64,000 bases of DNA from Bacillus sp. SORGH_AS_0510 (GTDB lineage Bacteria; Bacillota; Bacilli; Bacillales; Cytobacillaceae): contig NZ_JAUTAU010000001.1 in the NCBI RefSeq assembly GCF_030818775.1, forward strand, positions 2,112,001 through 2,176,000, read 5' to 3'. Under the pieces are notes generated by a model, which saw only the letters and a list, made by a program, of their open reading frames with translations, did no database searches and had not been told where the DNA came from. This document shows, piece by piece, positions 53,892 to 63,147 of this stretch. Positions within the stretch are counted from its first letter, which is position 1. The number at the start of each line of letters is the position of its first letter. Position numbers and translations under genes: made by a program.

Positions 53892-55777
53892 AAATGCTCA
53901 CAGTAGAAAATGTTTCGAAAACGTATGGGGAGAAACAACTCTTTAATAATATTTCTTTCACTATTAGTGAAAAAGAGCGTGTAGGTTTAATCGGCATCAA
54001 TGGAACAGGTAAATCCTCATTATTAAAAATTATCGCTGGTGTGGACCAAGCTGATTCAGGGAAAATTATTTCCGGTAAAGATTATTCGATCTCCTTTTTA
54101 AGTCAACAACCGGACTTGGATGTAAGTAAAACTGTCCTTGAACAAGTCTTTCATGGTGAAGCGCCCATATTGAAGCTCATGCGTGAATACGAAAGCACTC
54201 TTTTGTTGCTTGATACTGACCCAAATAATACGTCTGTACAGGAAGAACTATTTCGATTACAGAAGCAAATGGATGCCCTAGATGCATGGGATGCCAGTAC
54301 GAATGCGAAGTCCATCTTGACGAAATTAGGAATTGCAGACTTCACAAAGATAGTTGGGGAGCTGTCCGGCGGTCAAAAAAAGCGTGTTGCGTTAGCTCAA
54401 GTATTAATCGAAGAGCCAGATTTATTAATTTTAGACGAACCAACTAACCATCTCGATTTTGACTCAGTAAAATGGCTGGAAGATTATTTAAGTAGATATA
54501 GCGGTTCTATCTTACTTGTTACCCATGATCGTTACTTTCTAGACCGTGTTGCTAATAGAATGTTTGAATTAGATGGTGGAAATCTTTATAGCTACAAGGG
54601 GAACTATGCTGCGTTTTTAGAGGCGCAGGCTATTCGGGAAGAAAATGAAGCGGCAACCTTTGAGAAAAGAAAGAATCTTTTTAGGCGAGAACTAGAATGG
54701 ATGAGACGAGGTGCAAAGGCTAGGACCACTAAACAAAAGGCTAGAATTCAACGCTTTGAGGAACTAGATGATAAGCTTACTGGTGGGAAGCCTTCCGCAG
54801 AAAAGCTCGATATCTCTTTACATGGAAGCAGACTAGGGAAACAAGTGTTTGAACTAAAAGACGCTTCCAAGCGATATTCGGACAAAACAATCTTGAATCA
54901 CTTTGACCTACTGGTTAAACCGGGCGACAGAATTGGAATTATCGGCCAAAATGGTGCTGGGAAATCTACATTGTTAAATATTCTAGCTAAAAGAATTCCG
55001 CTTGATGAAGGAGATTTCATCATGGGTCAAACAGTTAAAATCGCTTATTACACACAAGAAAGCGAAGATATGGATGAAAACAAGCGGATGATAGAATATA
55101 TTAAAGAAACGGCAGAAATTGTTGAAACTTCTGATGGAAAGACGATATCTGCAACCCAAATGCTCGAACGGTTCCTATTCGCACCATATTCCCATGGAAC
55201 ACTAATCCGAAAGCTTTCTGGTGGAGAAAAGCGCCGCCTATACCTTTTGAAGTTATTAATGACAGCACCCAATGTTCTCTTACTTGATGAGCCGACCAAT
55301 GATTTAGACACTCAAACATTAACAGTATTAGAAGATTATTTAGAAGAATTTCCGGGAGTGGTTATTACCGTTTCGCATGATCGTTACTTCCTCGATAAGG
55401 TGGCTGAACAGCTTCTTGTTTTACGAGGTGAAGGTATAATTGATTCTTTTTACGGAAATTACACTGATTATATTGAAAAAGAAAATGCCTTCGAAGCAAA
55501 AAAAACGGTTACGATAACAAACCAACCGTCTAAAGCACAAGAAAAAGAAAAAAAGAAAAAAATGACTTACATGGAGAAAAAAGAGTGGGAAGAAATTGAT
55601 GTGGTCATCGCAAAAACAGAAGCCCGTTTAGAAGAGGTAGCTGACCAAATGGCGAATATTGGAAGTGATTTTACAAAAGCACAAGAATTAATGAAGTTGG
55701 AAACAGAATTAAACGAAAAGCTAGAAGAATTAATTGAGCGCTGGTCGTACCTCTCTGATCTTGCAGAAAATGAATGA
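53888..55777 (+). CDS. yfmR: ABC-F ATPase YfmR
   Basis: 629 aa, the expected length. Two ABC domains without TM: Walker A GINGTGKSS and GQNGAGKST, signatures LSGGQKKRVALAQ and LSGGEKRRLYLLK, Walker B ILDEPTNHLD and LLDEPTNDLD. The linker and a C-terminal coiled coil (about 560-629) are of the Uup/YfmR type. YfmR binds stalled ribosomes and, with EF-P, prevents stalling at prolines. Overlaps ypgQ by 4 bases; ypgR starts 11 bases later. Confidence 0.92.
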   Translation: MKMLTVENVSKTYGEKQLFNNISFTISEKERVGLIGINGTGKSSLLKIIAGVDQADSGKIISGKDYSISFLSQQPDLDVSKTVLEQVFHGEAPILKLMREYESTLLLLDTDPNNTSVQEELFRLQKQMDALDAWDASTNAKSILTKLGIADFTKIVGELSGGQKKRVALAQVLIEEPDLLILDEPTNHLDFDSVKWLEDYLSRYSGSILLVTHDRYFLDRVANRMFELDGGNLYSYKGNYAAFLEAQAIREENEAATFEKRKNLFRRELEWMRRGAKARTTKQKARIQRFEELDDKLTGGKPSAEKLDISLHGSRLGKQVFELKDASKRYSDKTILNHFDLLVKPGDRIGIIGQNGAGKSTLLNILAKRIPLDEGDFIMGQTVKIAYYTQESEDMDENKRMIEYIKETAEIVETSDGKTISATQMLERFLFAPYSHGTLIRKLSGGEKRRLYLLKLLMTAPNVLLLDEPTNDLDTQTLTVLEDYLEEFPGVVITVSHDRYFLDKVAEQLLVLRGEGIIDSFYGNYTDYIEKENAFEAKKTVTITNQPSKAQEKEKKKKMTYMEKKEWEEIDVVIAKTEARLEEVADQMANIGSDFTKAQELMKLETELNEKLEELIERWSYLSDLAENE

Positions 55778-55787
55778 GGTGATTGTG

Positions 55788-56918
55788 TTGAAAATAAAGG
55801 CGATTGAACCGACGCCAAGTCCAAATACTATGAAGATAATTTTAAACCAAGAACTCCCAATGGGGAAAAGTCATAATTATAAAAAAGATAGTGTACAAGA
55901 TGCACCGTCCATCATTCAAGATATCTTAAAGATTGAAGGGATCAAGGGTGTCTACCATGTGGCAGATTTCCTTGCGGTTGAAAGGAATGCAAGATTTGAT
56001 TGGAAGGAATTATTGCCAAAGGTTCGCAATGCATTTGGTGAGCAGGAAGTAGTAAGGAATGAAACGAGAAAATTAGATCATTTTGGTGAGATTAAAGTTG
56101 AAATCCAAATATTTAAAGATATTCCTCTTCAAGTGAAACTTACAGATGGTTCTACTGAAAGAAGATTCGGTATGCCAGAGTATTTCTTAAAAGCAAGAGA
56201 GCATGCCCAGCTTCCGGAAGATAATTATATTTTGTTGCGCAAATGGAAAAGTCAGGGTGTTCGATATGGTGATTTCGAGCAAATTGGACAAGATGTTGTC
56301 GAAGAGTTAATTGCAGCCTATCCAATGGAAAGATTAGAAGAATTAGTTGAGAAAGCTCAAGAAAATGAATCTTCAATCGATCAAAAGATTCGACCCCTGA
56401 GGAAGAAAGTAACATTGGATGATATAAGTAATCCTGATTGGCAGGTTCGTTTTAAGGCTCTTGAACAAATGGACGACCCAGAATTAAGTGATCTGCCAAT
56501 TTTAGAAAAAGCCTTGTCAGATGAGAAGCCATCTATTCGCAGATTAGCAACAGTATACCTTGGGATGATAAAAGAGAAGGACGTTTTACCGCTTCTCTAC
56601 AAGGCTCTAAAAGATAAAACCGTAACAGTTAGACGAACAGCGGGTGACTGCTTGTCTGATTTGGGCTTCACTGAGGCACAAGATGAGATGGTAGAGGCAT
56701 TGAGAGACCAAAGTAAACTTGTTCGCTGGCGTGCTGCCATGTTTTTATTCGAAGTTGGGGATGAAAAGGCCCTTCCTGGCTTAAAGGCTGCGGAAAATGA
56801 CCCGGAATTTGAAGTGAGTATGCAAGTTAAAATGGCGATTGAACGAATTGCAGGTGGAGAAAAAGCGACTGGTTCTGTTTGGAAACAGATGACAGAAGCG
56901 AGAAAAACAGAGGACTAG
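55788..56918 (+). CDS. ypgR: CvfC/YpgR: NifU-N plus HEAT-repeat protein
   Basis: 376 aa, matching YpgR. N-terminal NFU_N-like domain (about 1-85, KAIEPTPSPNTMKIILNQE then VYHVADFLAVERN); a middle domain; then HEAT-like repeats (about 220-350, PSIRRLATVYLG, VTVRRTAGDCLSDLG, KLVRWRAAMFLFEVG). In S. aureus the homologue CvfC affects virulence. TTG 55788 is 6 bases after GAGGTG. Confidence 0.88.
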   Translation: MKIKAIEPTPSPNTMKIILNQELPMGKSHNYKKDSVQDAPSIIQDILKIEGIKGVYHVADFLAVERNARFDWKELLPKVRNAFGEQEVVRNETRKLDHFGEIKVEIQIFKDIPLQVKLTDGSTERRFGMPEYFLKAREHAQLPEDNYILLRKWKSQGVRYGDFEQIGQDVVEELIAAYPMERLEELVEKAQENESSIDQKIRPLRKKVTLDDISNPDWQVRFKALEQMDDPELSDLPILEKALSDEKPSIRRLATVYLGMIKEKDVLPLLYKALKDKTVTVRRTAGDCLSDLGFTEAQDEMVEALRDQSKLVRWRAAMFLFEVGDEKALPGLKAAENDPEFEVSMQVKMAIERIAGGEKATGSVWKQMTEARKTED

Positions 56919-56990
56919 TTATATTAAATTGCAAACTCTCGATTGAGTATAGTATTCTTATATCGATAATGAGAAACGGAGTGATTCATT

Positions 56991-57425
56991 GTGACAAATG
57001 CATATGAAGAATATATGAAGCAAATGGTATTACCAATGCGCCAAGAGTTAACACGAGCAGGCTTTGAAGAACTTCAATCAGCTGAAGACGTGGAAAAATT
57101 TATGGAAAATGTAGAAGGCACTACGCTTGTAGTAGTTAATTCAGTTTGTGGATGCGCAGCTGGATTAGCTCGACCTGCAGCAACTCAAGCTGTTCTAAGT
57201 AGTGAAAAGAAACCAGCCCATCTTGTAACTGTTTTTGCGGGACAGGATAAGGAAGCAACTGCTAAAATGCGCGAGTACTTTGAAGGAATTGAGCCTTCTT
57301 CTCCATCTATGGCTCTTCTGAAAGATAAAAAAGTCGTTCATTTTATTCCAAGACATGATATCGAAGGAATGCCAATGGAAATGGTTATGCAAAATCTACT
57401 GGGTGCATTAGAGGATCATTGCTAA
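56991..57425 (+). CDS. brxA: Bacilliredoxin BrxA/BrxB
   Basis: 144 aa. The CGC active site is C53-G-C55 in NSVCGCAAGLARPA; bacilliredoxins remove bacillithiol from mixed disulfides. ATG or GTG start region; GTG at 56991 is used with GGAGTG upstream. Named BrxA (YphP) rather than BrxB from the surrounding yp genes; the two paralogues are similar, so the letter is uncertain. Confidence 0.88.
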   Translation: MTNAYEEYMKQMVLPMRQELTRAGFEELQSAEDVEKFMENVEGTTLVVVNSVCGCAAGLARPAATQAVLSSEKKPAHLVTVFAGQDKEATAKMREYFEGIEPSSPSMALLKDKKVVHFIPRHDIEGMPMEMVMQNLLGALEDHC

Positions 57426-57428
57426 TTT

Positions 57429-57456
57429 GAGGATGTCATATGACGTCCTTTTCTTT
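57429..57456 (+). terminator. Terminator of brxA
   Basis: AGGATGTCA/TGACGTCCT (one wobble) then TTTCTTTTT. Confidence 0.8.
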
Positions 57457-57473
57457 TTGGAGGAGTAACTTAG

Positions 57474-58256
57474 GTGGACAATTTATTCGTAACTACTGCG
57501 GGTAGAACTAATCAGGACATGGTTAATCAGGCAATTTTAATTGCACAAAAGCTAGAAGTTCCATATGTGGAAAGAATTAAGAAATCCATCTCGCACTTAC
57601 AGCAAAAATGGGACAGTTCTTGCATTGTTGTAGGGAAAGAAAGGTTGGAGCTTTTTGAATACGGTGGAAACCAGCCCTTCTTCTTTCATCCAAATTCAGC
57701 TATGTTTAGGATTAAGCGTCTGCTTCGGGGAGAGAACGATCCATTTGCAGATATATCCCAGCTGTCTAGAGGGATGTCTATTCTTGATTGTACTCTTGGA
57801 CTTTCTTCTGATGCTATTGTTGCAAGCTTTCTTGTTGGAAGAGAAGGGAAAGTAATAGGTTTAGAGGGTCAAAAATACTTAGCCTTTGTTGTAAAAAATG
57901 GGCTTCAAACTTGGAATTCCGGTCTCGAAATAATGAATAAGGCAATGAAAAGAATTGATGTGATTCATACACATGCACTTGACTATTTAAAAATGCAGCC
58001 AAATGCATCTGTAGATTGTGTGTATTTCGATCCCATGTTTGAAGAGAGTGTCCTTGAATCAGATGGAATAAAAGCGCTTGGCAAATTTGCAGTGTATGAT
58101 GATTTAACCGAAGAAACGCTACAGGAAGCTAAAAGAGTGGCAAAATCTAAAGTTATTTTAAAGGATCATTATAAAAGTAGTCGGTTTGAAAAGTATGGAT
58201 TTGATGTAGTTAAGAGAAAAACATCTAAATTTCATTTTGGTGTAATAATTAAGTAG
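57474..58256 (+). CDS. ypiP: Class I SAM-dependent methyltransferase YpiP (RsmJ-like)
   Basis: 260 aa. An N-terminal region with GRTNQDMVNQAILIAQKLE, then SAM motif LDCTLGLSSDAIVASF (GxG-like), VIGLEGQKYLA and the YFDPMFEES motif of the RsmJ family (m2G1516 of 16S in E. coli). GTG start after AGGAG. The rRNA target is inference. Confidence 0.85.
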   Translation: MDNLFVTTAGRTNQDMVNQAILIAQKLEVPYVERIKKSISHLQQKWDSSCIVVGKERLELFEYGGNQPFFFHPNSAMFRIKRLLRGENDPFADISQLSRGMSILDCTLGLSSDAIVASFLVGREGKVIGLEGQKYLAFVVKNGLQTWNSGLEIMNKAMKRIDVIHTHALDYLKMQPNASVDCVYFDPMFEESVLESDGIKALGKFAVYDDLTEETLQEAKRVAKSKVILKDHYKSSRFEKYGFDVVKRKTSKFHFGVIIK

Positions 58257-58290
58257 AAACTAAAGGCATTTAAGCTTTTAGTTTTTTTTA
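58257..58290 (+). terminator. Terminator of ypiP
   Basis: AAACTAAA/TTTTAGTTT stem with inner GC-GC pair and T8. Confidence 0.82.
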
Positions 58291-58400
58291 TGAATTTAAG
58301 AACTGATTTTTCCATTTTTCAAAAAAAAGAAGTATAATAACTTTTAAGATAGTAAAAATTCTAGCAAAACCAACTTCGATAGAATAAGGTGTGAACTAGT

Positions 58401-58991
58401 ATGAGCAAGTGGCTTCGTAAACCGTTATTTGTATTGATTTCTATTTTAACCTTTGGCCTGGTAACGCCGACGCAGTTAATGAACTCCGTCAATGCAGATA
58501 ATTTTAAAGATAGAGATGCTTTTGAAGCGACTGCAGATAGAAACTTTACACAGCAAAATGGATTTTATCAAGAATCAGAGTTTAACCGGGAAGAATTTAT
58601 GGAAGAATTAATAAAACAGGCAGAAATACAGTCCTATCAAAAGTTTGGCACAAAAATTAAGCCTGTAATCGAAGATGAATTTCGTGAAATTATTCTACCA
58701 AAAATTGAAATGGCTATAGCACAAACTGCTAATCAATTTCCCGAAGAGGATTTAAAAAACCTTACAATCACGGAGCAACCAGGATCAGGTCTTTCAGAAA
58801 AGATATTTAATATTAAAGATAGTGTAACTGGTAAAGATATTTTACGTTTTCATGTGAGACGTGATAATCCACCAAAAGCTGGTTACTGGTTTAATTTTCA
58901 TTATCATACCATTTATGACGAGTATCAAAGTCATCATGAATTAGGGACTATTTTCTGGGCTAAAAACACGCCGCCTAAGTGGATGAGTTAA
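58401..58991 (+). CDS. ypjP: YpjP family secreted/membrane-anchored protein
   Basis: 196 aa. A signal-like N-terminus (MSKWLRKPLFVLISILTFG) with possible cleavage after VNA, then a soluble domain with DEFREIILPKIEMAIAQTA and GYWFNFHYHTIYDEYQSHH, the YpjP signature. Near-family length (B. subtilis about 203). Function unknown. Confidence 0.85.
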   Translation: MSKWLRKPLFVLISILTFGLVTPTQLMNSVNADNFKDRDAFEATADRNFTQQNGFYQESEFNREEFMEELIKQAEIQSYQKFGTKIKPVIEDEFREIILPKIEMAIAQTANQFPEEDLKNLTITEQPGSGLSEKIFNIKDSVTGKDILRFHVRRDNPPKAGYWFNFHYHTIYDEYQSHHELGTIFWAKNTPPKWMS

Positions 58992-59027
58992 GTAATGAAA
59001 TGGGATAAAAAAATTTATTATAATAAA

Positions 59028-59053
59028 TGAAACCTTTTTTAGAGAAACTCGTA
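59028..59053 (+). promoter_or_regulatory. Sigma-W-type ECF promoter of the ter operon
   Basis: TGAAAC-N16-CGTA is a perfect sigma-W consensus, with start near 59060 and terD ATG at 59087. The B. subtilis yceC-H operon is under ECF sigma factors and SigB. Confidence 0.82.
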
Positions 59054-59086
59054 AATAGACTATTACTTAAAATGGAGGAATGAAAA

Positions 59087-59668
59087 ATGGCAGTAAGTTT
59101 ATCAAAAGGTCAAAAGGTTGATTTAACAAAAACAAATCCTGGGCTAACAAATGTAGTAGTAGGACTTGGCTGGGATACAAACAAGTATGACGGAGGAAAT
59201 GATTTCGATTTAGATTCATCTGTTTTTCTTTTGGGGGAAAACGGTAAGGTGACTAATGAAACGGATTTCGTTTTCTATAACAATCCTCAAGGTGCAAATG
59301 GTGCTGTAGTACATACTGGTGACAATCGTACAGGTGCTGGTGATGGTGATGATGAACAGGTGAAAATTAATCTAACAACGATTCCTGCGAATATTCAACG
59401 CATTGCTTTTACAATTACAATTCATGATGCTGACAGCAGAAATCAAAACTTTGGCCAAGTTTCTAATTCCTATGCTCGTATTTTTAATGAGGCAACAGGA
59501 GAAGAGTTGATTCGTTATGACTTAGGTGAAGATTTCTCAATTGAGACAGCAATTGTTGTCGGTGAGTTATATCGTCATAATGGTGAATGGAAATTTAGTG
59601 CAATCGGAAGTGGATATCAAGGCGGATTAGCTGCCCTTGCTACTGATTTTGGTCTATCCGTAGGTTAG
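59087..59668 (+). CDS. TerD family calcium-binding stress protein (YceD/YceE-like)
   Basis: 193 aa, one TerD domain. [36 protein letters not shown] and [19 protein letters not shown] carry the acidic Ca sites; [15 protein letters not shown] and [15 protein letters not shown] end it. Ter proteins respond to cell-envelope and tellurite stress. First gene behind the sigma-W-type promoter; RBS TGGAGGAA. YceD and YceE of B. subtilis are both this size, so no single symbol. Confidence 0.93.
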   Translation: MAVSLSKGQKVDLTKTNPGLTNVVVGLGWDTNKYDGGNDFDLDSSVFLLGENGKVTNETDFVFYNNPQGANGAVVHTGDNRTGAGDGDDEQVKINLTTIPANIQRIAFTITIHDADSRNQNFGQVSNSYARIFNEATGEELIRYDLGEDFSIETAIVVGELYRHNGEWKFSAIGSGYQGGLAALATDFGLSVG

Positions 59669-59680
59669 TTATACGAGTAG

Positions 59681-59707
59681 AAGACCCAGGAATAATTGGG
59701 TCTTTTT
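59681..59707 (+). terminator. Terminator or attenuator after terD
   Basis: AGACCCA/TGGGTCT, T5. It would limit readthrough into terC. Confidence 0.82.
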
Positions 59708-59731
59708 ACAAAATGTAATTTTATTAAAAAG

Positions 59732-59777
59732 CTAAAGCGCCTAAAATCATCTGATTCAAGGCGCTTGTGCTTTTCAA
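59732..59777 (+). repeat. Hairpin resembling the ends of the 210-bp repeat
   Basis: AAGCGCCTA and CAAGGCGCTTGTGCTTTTC flank a 13-base loop; the right part matches the repeat end (AAGGCGCTT-N-GC-TTTTC) of 30298 and 48240, as if the middle had been lost. It lies in the terC leader. Confidence 0.5.
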
Positions 59778-59797
59778 CTTTGGGAGGAATTTTTTTA

Positions 59798-60568
59798 ATG
59801 TCAGTGTTAAATCATATCTTAGACACGTATTCCCAATTTTTTAATTGGAGTATGTGGGCAGAAGTATTAACAAATCCTGTAAGCTGGGGTTTGATTGGTA
59901 CACTAGTTATCTTAGAGGGGTTACTATCTGCTGATAATGCGCTTGTTCTAGCAGTAATGGTAAAGCACCTGCCGCCTGAAAAACGAAAGAAGGCTTTATT
60001 CTATGGATTATTAGGTGCGTATGCTTTCCGTTTCATCGCAATTGGAATTGGTGTTTTCCTTATCAAACTTTGGTGGGTAAAAATATTGGGTGCAGGATAC
60101 CTTGCATGGTTATCAATCAAATACTTTCTTGATAAACGTAAAGGATCTGAAGAGGGCGATGAAGAGTCAGAAGGCTTGAACCAAAGCGGCTTACTTATCC
60201 GCTTATTCGGAACATTCTGGGGAACAGTCGTAGCGGTAGAATTAATGGATATCGCCTTCTCTGTTGACAGTGTTCTTGCTGCATTCGGTGTAAGTGAGCA
60301 GGTATGGGTCTTATTAGTTGGAGGTATGCTTGGTGTCTTAATGATGCGTGGAGTGGCAGGCGTGTTCTTAACATTGATTGACCGCGTTCCTGAACTTGAA
60401 ACTACAGCATATATTTTAATCCTAATTATTGCCTTAAAAATGCTTCTTGCTGTTTTCCATATAGATATGGGACATTTAACATTCTTCATTATTCTATTAG
60501 TGACTTTCGGAGCTACCTTCGTTGTTCACTTTATGAATAAAAAGAAAGAAGAGAGTAAAGGGAATTAA
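59798..60568 (+). CDS. TerC family integral membrane protein (YceF-like)
   Basis: 256 aa, about 8 TM. VILEGLLSADNALVLAVMV and ELMDIAFSVDSVLAAFGV carry the conserved acidic residues inside the membrane, typical of TerC/Alx, thought to handle metals (Mn or Ca) and to help metalate exported proteins. ATG 59798 after GGGAGGA; upstream frame crosses the hairpin. No yybP-ykoY riboswitch is seen in front. Confidence 0.92.
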   Translation: MSVLNHILDTYSQFFNWSMWAEVLTNPVSWGLIGTLVILEGLLSADNALVLAVMVKHLPPEKRKKALFYGLLGAYAFRFIAIGIGVFLIKLWWVKILGAGYLAWLSIKYFLDKRKGSEEGDEESEGLNQSGLLIRLFGTFWGTVVAVELMDIAFSVDSVLAAFGVSEQVWVLLVGGMLGVLMMRGVAGVFLTLIDRVPELETTAYILILIIALKMLLAVFHIDMGHLTFFIILLVTFGATFVVHFMNKKKEESKGN

Positions 60569-60587
60569 TAATTTTATAATTATATTT

Positions 60588-60625
60588 AAAGGGGAGCAGA
60601 CGAAAGTCCGTTTCCTTTATTTTTT
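60588..60625 (+). terminator. Possible attenuator between terC and the lyase gene
   Basis: AAAGG-GAC / GTC-CCTTT around a GAAA loop with some mismatches, then TTTTTT. Its strength is uncertain. Confidence 0.5.
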
Positions 60626-60648
60626 ACCTTGAACAAGGAGAAAAAATT

Positions 60649-61836
60649 ATGAATTTTTTTACTTATTTTTATGGAGAAGAACTAGATCGATTCTTTTATA
60701 AAAAACCTCTGGCGTTTAATAAATACTCTGATCGTGAGCTCTTGTCCTATGGTTTAGGGGCAACCCTTTACATGCCTGCAACACGTCCAAATATCCATCA
60801 GGAAATTCTCTCGAAGAAGCATGAGGGTTTGACTTCGCTTGTGATCGATTTAGAGGATGCTGTGGGTGACAATGAAGTGGATGGAGCAGAAACTATGCTC
60901 ATTATGGAATTGCTTAAATTATATGGTGAAGTGAATAAAGGTTTTTTAAGCTTTGTAGATTTACCGTTAATGTTTATTAGGATTCGAGATGTTGAGCAAT
61001 TAAGAAGAATAAATGAACAATTGGGTGATGCCACCAAGCTATTAACAGGTGTGGTTCTACCGAAGTTCACTGCTGACACCGGTATAGAATTATTAGAAGA
61101 GGTTTTAAAAATTCATTCAACAGAGCATCCTTTTTATGCTATGCCAATCCTTGAGTCCCCAAAAGTAATTCAAAAGGAAACTAGAATGAAAGAATTAATG
61201 AATATTAAGAAATTGCTAGATAGATTCCGGGAAAATATTCTGAATGTTCGGATTGGTGCAACTGATTTTTGTGGGCTTTATGGAATCAGAAGGAACGCGG
61301 ACACCACTGTATATGAAATTGCAGTATTAAGAGACTGTATTTCAGATATTATCAACGTGTTTCAGCGGTTTGATTGTCCTTATGTTGTGTCAGGTCCTGT
61401 ATGGGAATATTTTTCATCAAAGCAAAGAATGTTAAAGCCACAGCTTAGACAAACCCCTTTCCGTGAAAGGTATGGTGACGAAGGGCTGAAGTGGAGAGCT
61501 AAATTAATTGATGAAAATACAGATGGATTCATTCGGGAGATTCTTATGGATATTACAAACGGTTTAACAGGAAAAACAATTATTCATCCATCTCACATAA
61601 AAATTGTCCAATCTCTTAATGTTGTTTCCTATGAGGAATATATTGATGCGAAGAATATCATTGAGGCGGCAACCGGCGATATTGGTGTTATGAAAAGTGA
61701 CTTTGCTAACAAAATGAATGAAATAAAGCCTCATTATTATTGGGCAAAGAAAATCATACTAAAATCACAGCTTTACGGGGTGTTACATGAAGAATTCACA
61801 AACATTGACCTTATCAAAAAAGAAGTTTACGTTTAA
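60649..61836 (+). CDS. Ter-operon HpcH/HpaI aldolase (CitE-like C-C lyase)
   Basis: 395 aa TIM-barrel. ATLYMPATRPNIHQEILSKK, SLVIDLEDAVGDNEV (metal/CoA-site acidic residues as in CitE) and IRIGATDFCGLYGIRR mark the lyase family; TGKTIIHPSHIKIVQ is the typical late motif. Aravind and co-workers assigned such a lyase to a predicted biosynthetic module linked to TerC/TerD. It overlaps the next gene by 50 bases. Substrate unknown. Confidence 0.88.
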   Translation: MNFFTYFYGEELDRFFYKKPLAFNKYSDRELLSYGLGATLYMPATRPNIHQEILSKKHEGLTSLVIDLEDAVGDNEVDGAETMLIMELLKLYGEVNKGFLSFVDLPLMFIRIRDVEQLRRINEQLGDATKLLTGVVLPKFTADTGIELLEEVLKIHSTEHPFYAMPILESPKVIQKETRMKELMNIKKLLDRFRENILNVRIGATDFCGLYGIRRNADTTVYEIAVLRDCISDIINVFQRFDCPYVVSGPVWEYFSSKQRMLKPQLRQTPFRERYGDEGLKWRAKLIDENTDGFIREILMDITNGLTGKTIIHPSHIKIVQSLNVVSYEEYIDAKNIIEAATGDIGVMKSDFANKMNEIKPHYYWAKKIILKSQLYGVLHEEFTNIDLIKKEVYV

Positions 61837-63136
61837 TATTCTTGGTGCAATTGAAACGGAAATAGAAGTAGTTGAAAATATGTATAATCTACCTATTAAT
61901 GATCTTTTCACGATGGCTGCTCGTATTAATAAAAAGCGCTCATTCTTATTCGTCAGTAAGGTTTTAGGAAAACACTTACCCATTCTTCCGGAAAAGGGGA
62001 TGTTGACGGCGGCATTATTAGCAGCAAAATACATGGAATCTGTTCAGGGACTACCGTGTGTGGAAAAAGAAAAGTTAATATCTTTATTTACAAGTAAGGG
62101 AGATTCTTTTCAACATTCTCCCTTTGTGCCCAAGGAAATTAACCCTATAATAATTGGTTTTGCTGAAACAGCGACTGCACTTGGTCATGCTTTTTTTGAT
62201 TGTTTCCATTCTGCCGATTTCTTCCATACTACAAGAGAAGAAATGGTAGAGAAAGAGCCAAACATTACATTTGAAGAAGAGCACTCTCATGCAACTGCTC
62301 ACCGCTGTTACATTCTAAGTGAAATGATAAATAACAACAAGGAAATCATTCTTGTTGATGATGAAATAACAACGGGAAAAACTGCATTAAATATTATCCA
62401 ATCTATTCACTCCTATTATCCTAGAAAGGAATATACGGTTGTTTCAATATTAGATTGGCGTTCACAAGGAAATAAAGATGACTTCGAACAGCTCGAGAAC
62501 AAACTTGGAATAAAGATTCATGTGGTAAGTCTTGTGTCTGGAAAGGTACAAGTAATTCAACATAAGGATGTAATCAGTCACTATTATGGAAATGAAGAAG
62601 GTAATTTGGAAGAAAAGCAGAAAGTTGAGGTAGTTCAGTTGTCCTCATTGTTCACACCTGTCTCGTATTCTTCCAAGGCAAATGGGAACAAGACACCATA
62701 TATCAAAGAAACGGGACGTTTTGGTCTCCAAAGTCAAAGAAACTCTTTTCAAGAAAAAGTAAGAAAAGCAGCAAGCTTACTAATTCAGAAAAGGACAGGT
62801 AAGAGCACACTTTGTTTAGGAACTGGTGAGTTCATGTATCTTCCAATGAAATTGGCTTCCGAAATGGGAGAGGAAGTGTATTACCAATCTACCACAAGAA
62901 GTCCCATACATATTGAAAATGAAGTAGGATATGGTGCCAGATTTGGTATGAAATTTCCGAATCCTGATGATGAATCAGTTACCAATTATGTTTATAATAT
63001 CCCACCAGGGTTTTATGATGAACTATTTATTTTTTTCGAAAGAGAAGTAGAGTTAGATAGACTGCGACCATTACTGGAGGAACTTAAAAAAACAGGAATT
63101 CAGTCGATAAAAATTGTCTTTTTTTCAAAATGTTAG
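61787..63136 (+). CDS. Phosphoribosyltransferase with C-terminal TRSP domain
   Basis: 449 aa. The PRPP-binding motif IILVDDEITTGKTALN sits near residue 190; upstream GFAETATALGHAFFDCF forms the PRTase fold start. The C-terminal domain has YYQSTTRSPIHIEN (the TRSP signature) and ends with an alpha/beta segment. ATG 61787, 6 bases after GGGGTG, gives an unusually long 50-base overlap with the lyase gene. Predicted to add or use ribose phosphate in the Ter-linked pathway. Confidence 0.88.
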   Translation: MKNSQTLTLSKKKFTFNILGAIETEIEVVENMYNLPINDLFTMAARINKKRSFLFVSKVLGKHLPILPEKGMLTAALLAAKYMESVQGLPCVEKEKLISLFTSKGDSFQHSPFVPKEINPIIIGFAETATALGHAFFDCFHSADFFHTTREEMVEKEPNITFEEEHSHATAHRCYILSEMINNNKEIILVDDEITTGKTALNIIQSIHSYYPRKEYTVVSILDWRSQGNKDDFEQLENKLGIKIHVVSLVSGKVQVIQHKDVISHYYGNEEGNLEEKQKVEVVQLSSLFTPVSYSSKANGNKTPYIKETGRFGLQSQRNSFQEKVRKAASLLIQKRTGKSTLCLGTGEFMYLPMKLASEMGEEVYYQSTTRSPIHIENEVGYGARFGMKFPNPDDESVTNYVYNIPPGFYDELFIFFEREVELDRLRPLLEELKKTGIQSIKIVFFSKC

Positions 63137-63147
63137 AGGTGAAAGTA

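Noticed and set aside
59669..59797. yybP-ykoY manganese riboswitch before terC
   Set aside because: Only a plain terminator hairpin and the repeat-like hairpin are present; the conserved riboswitch core is absent.
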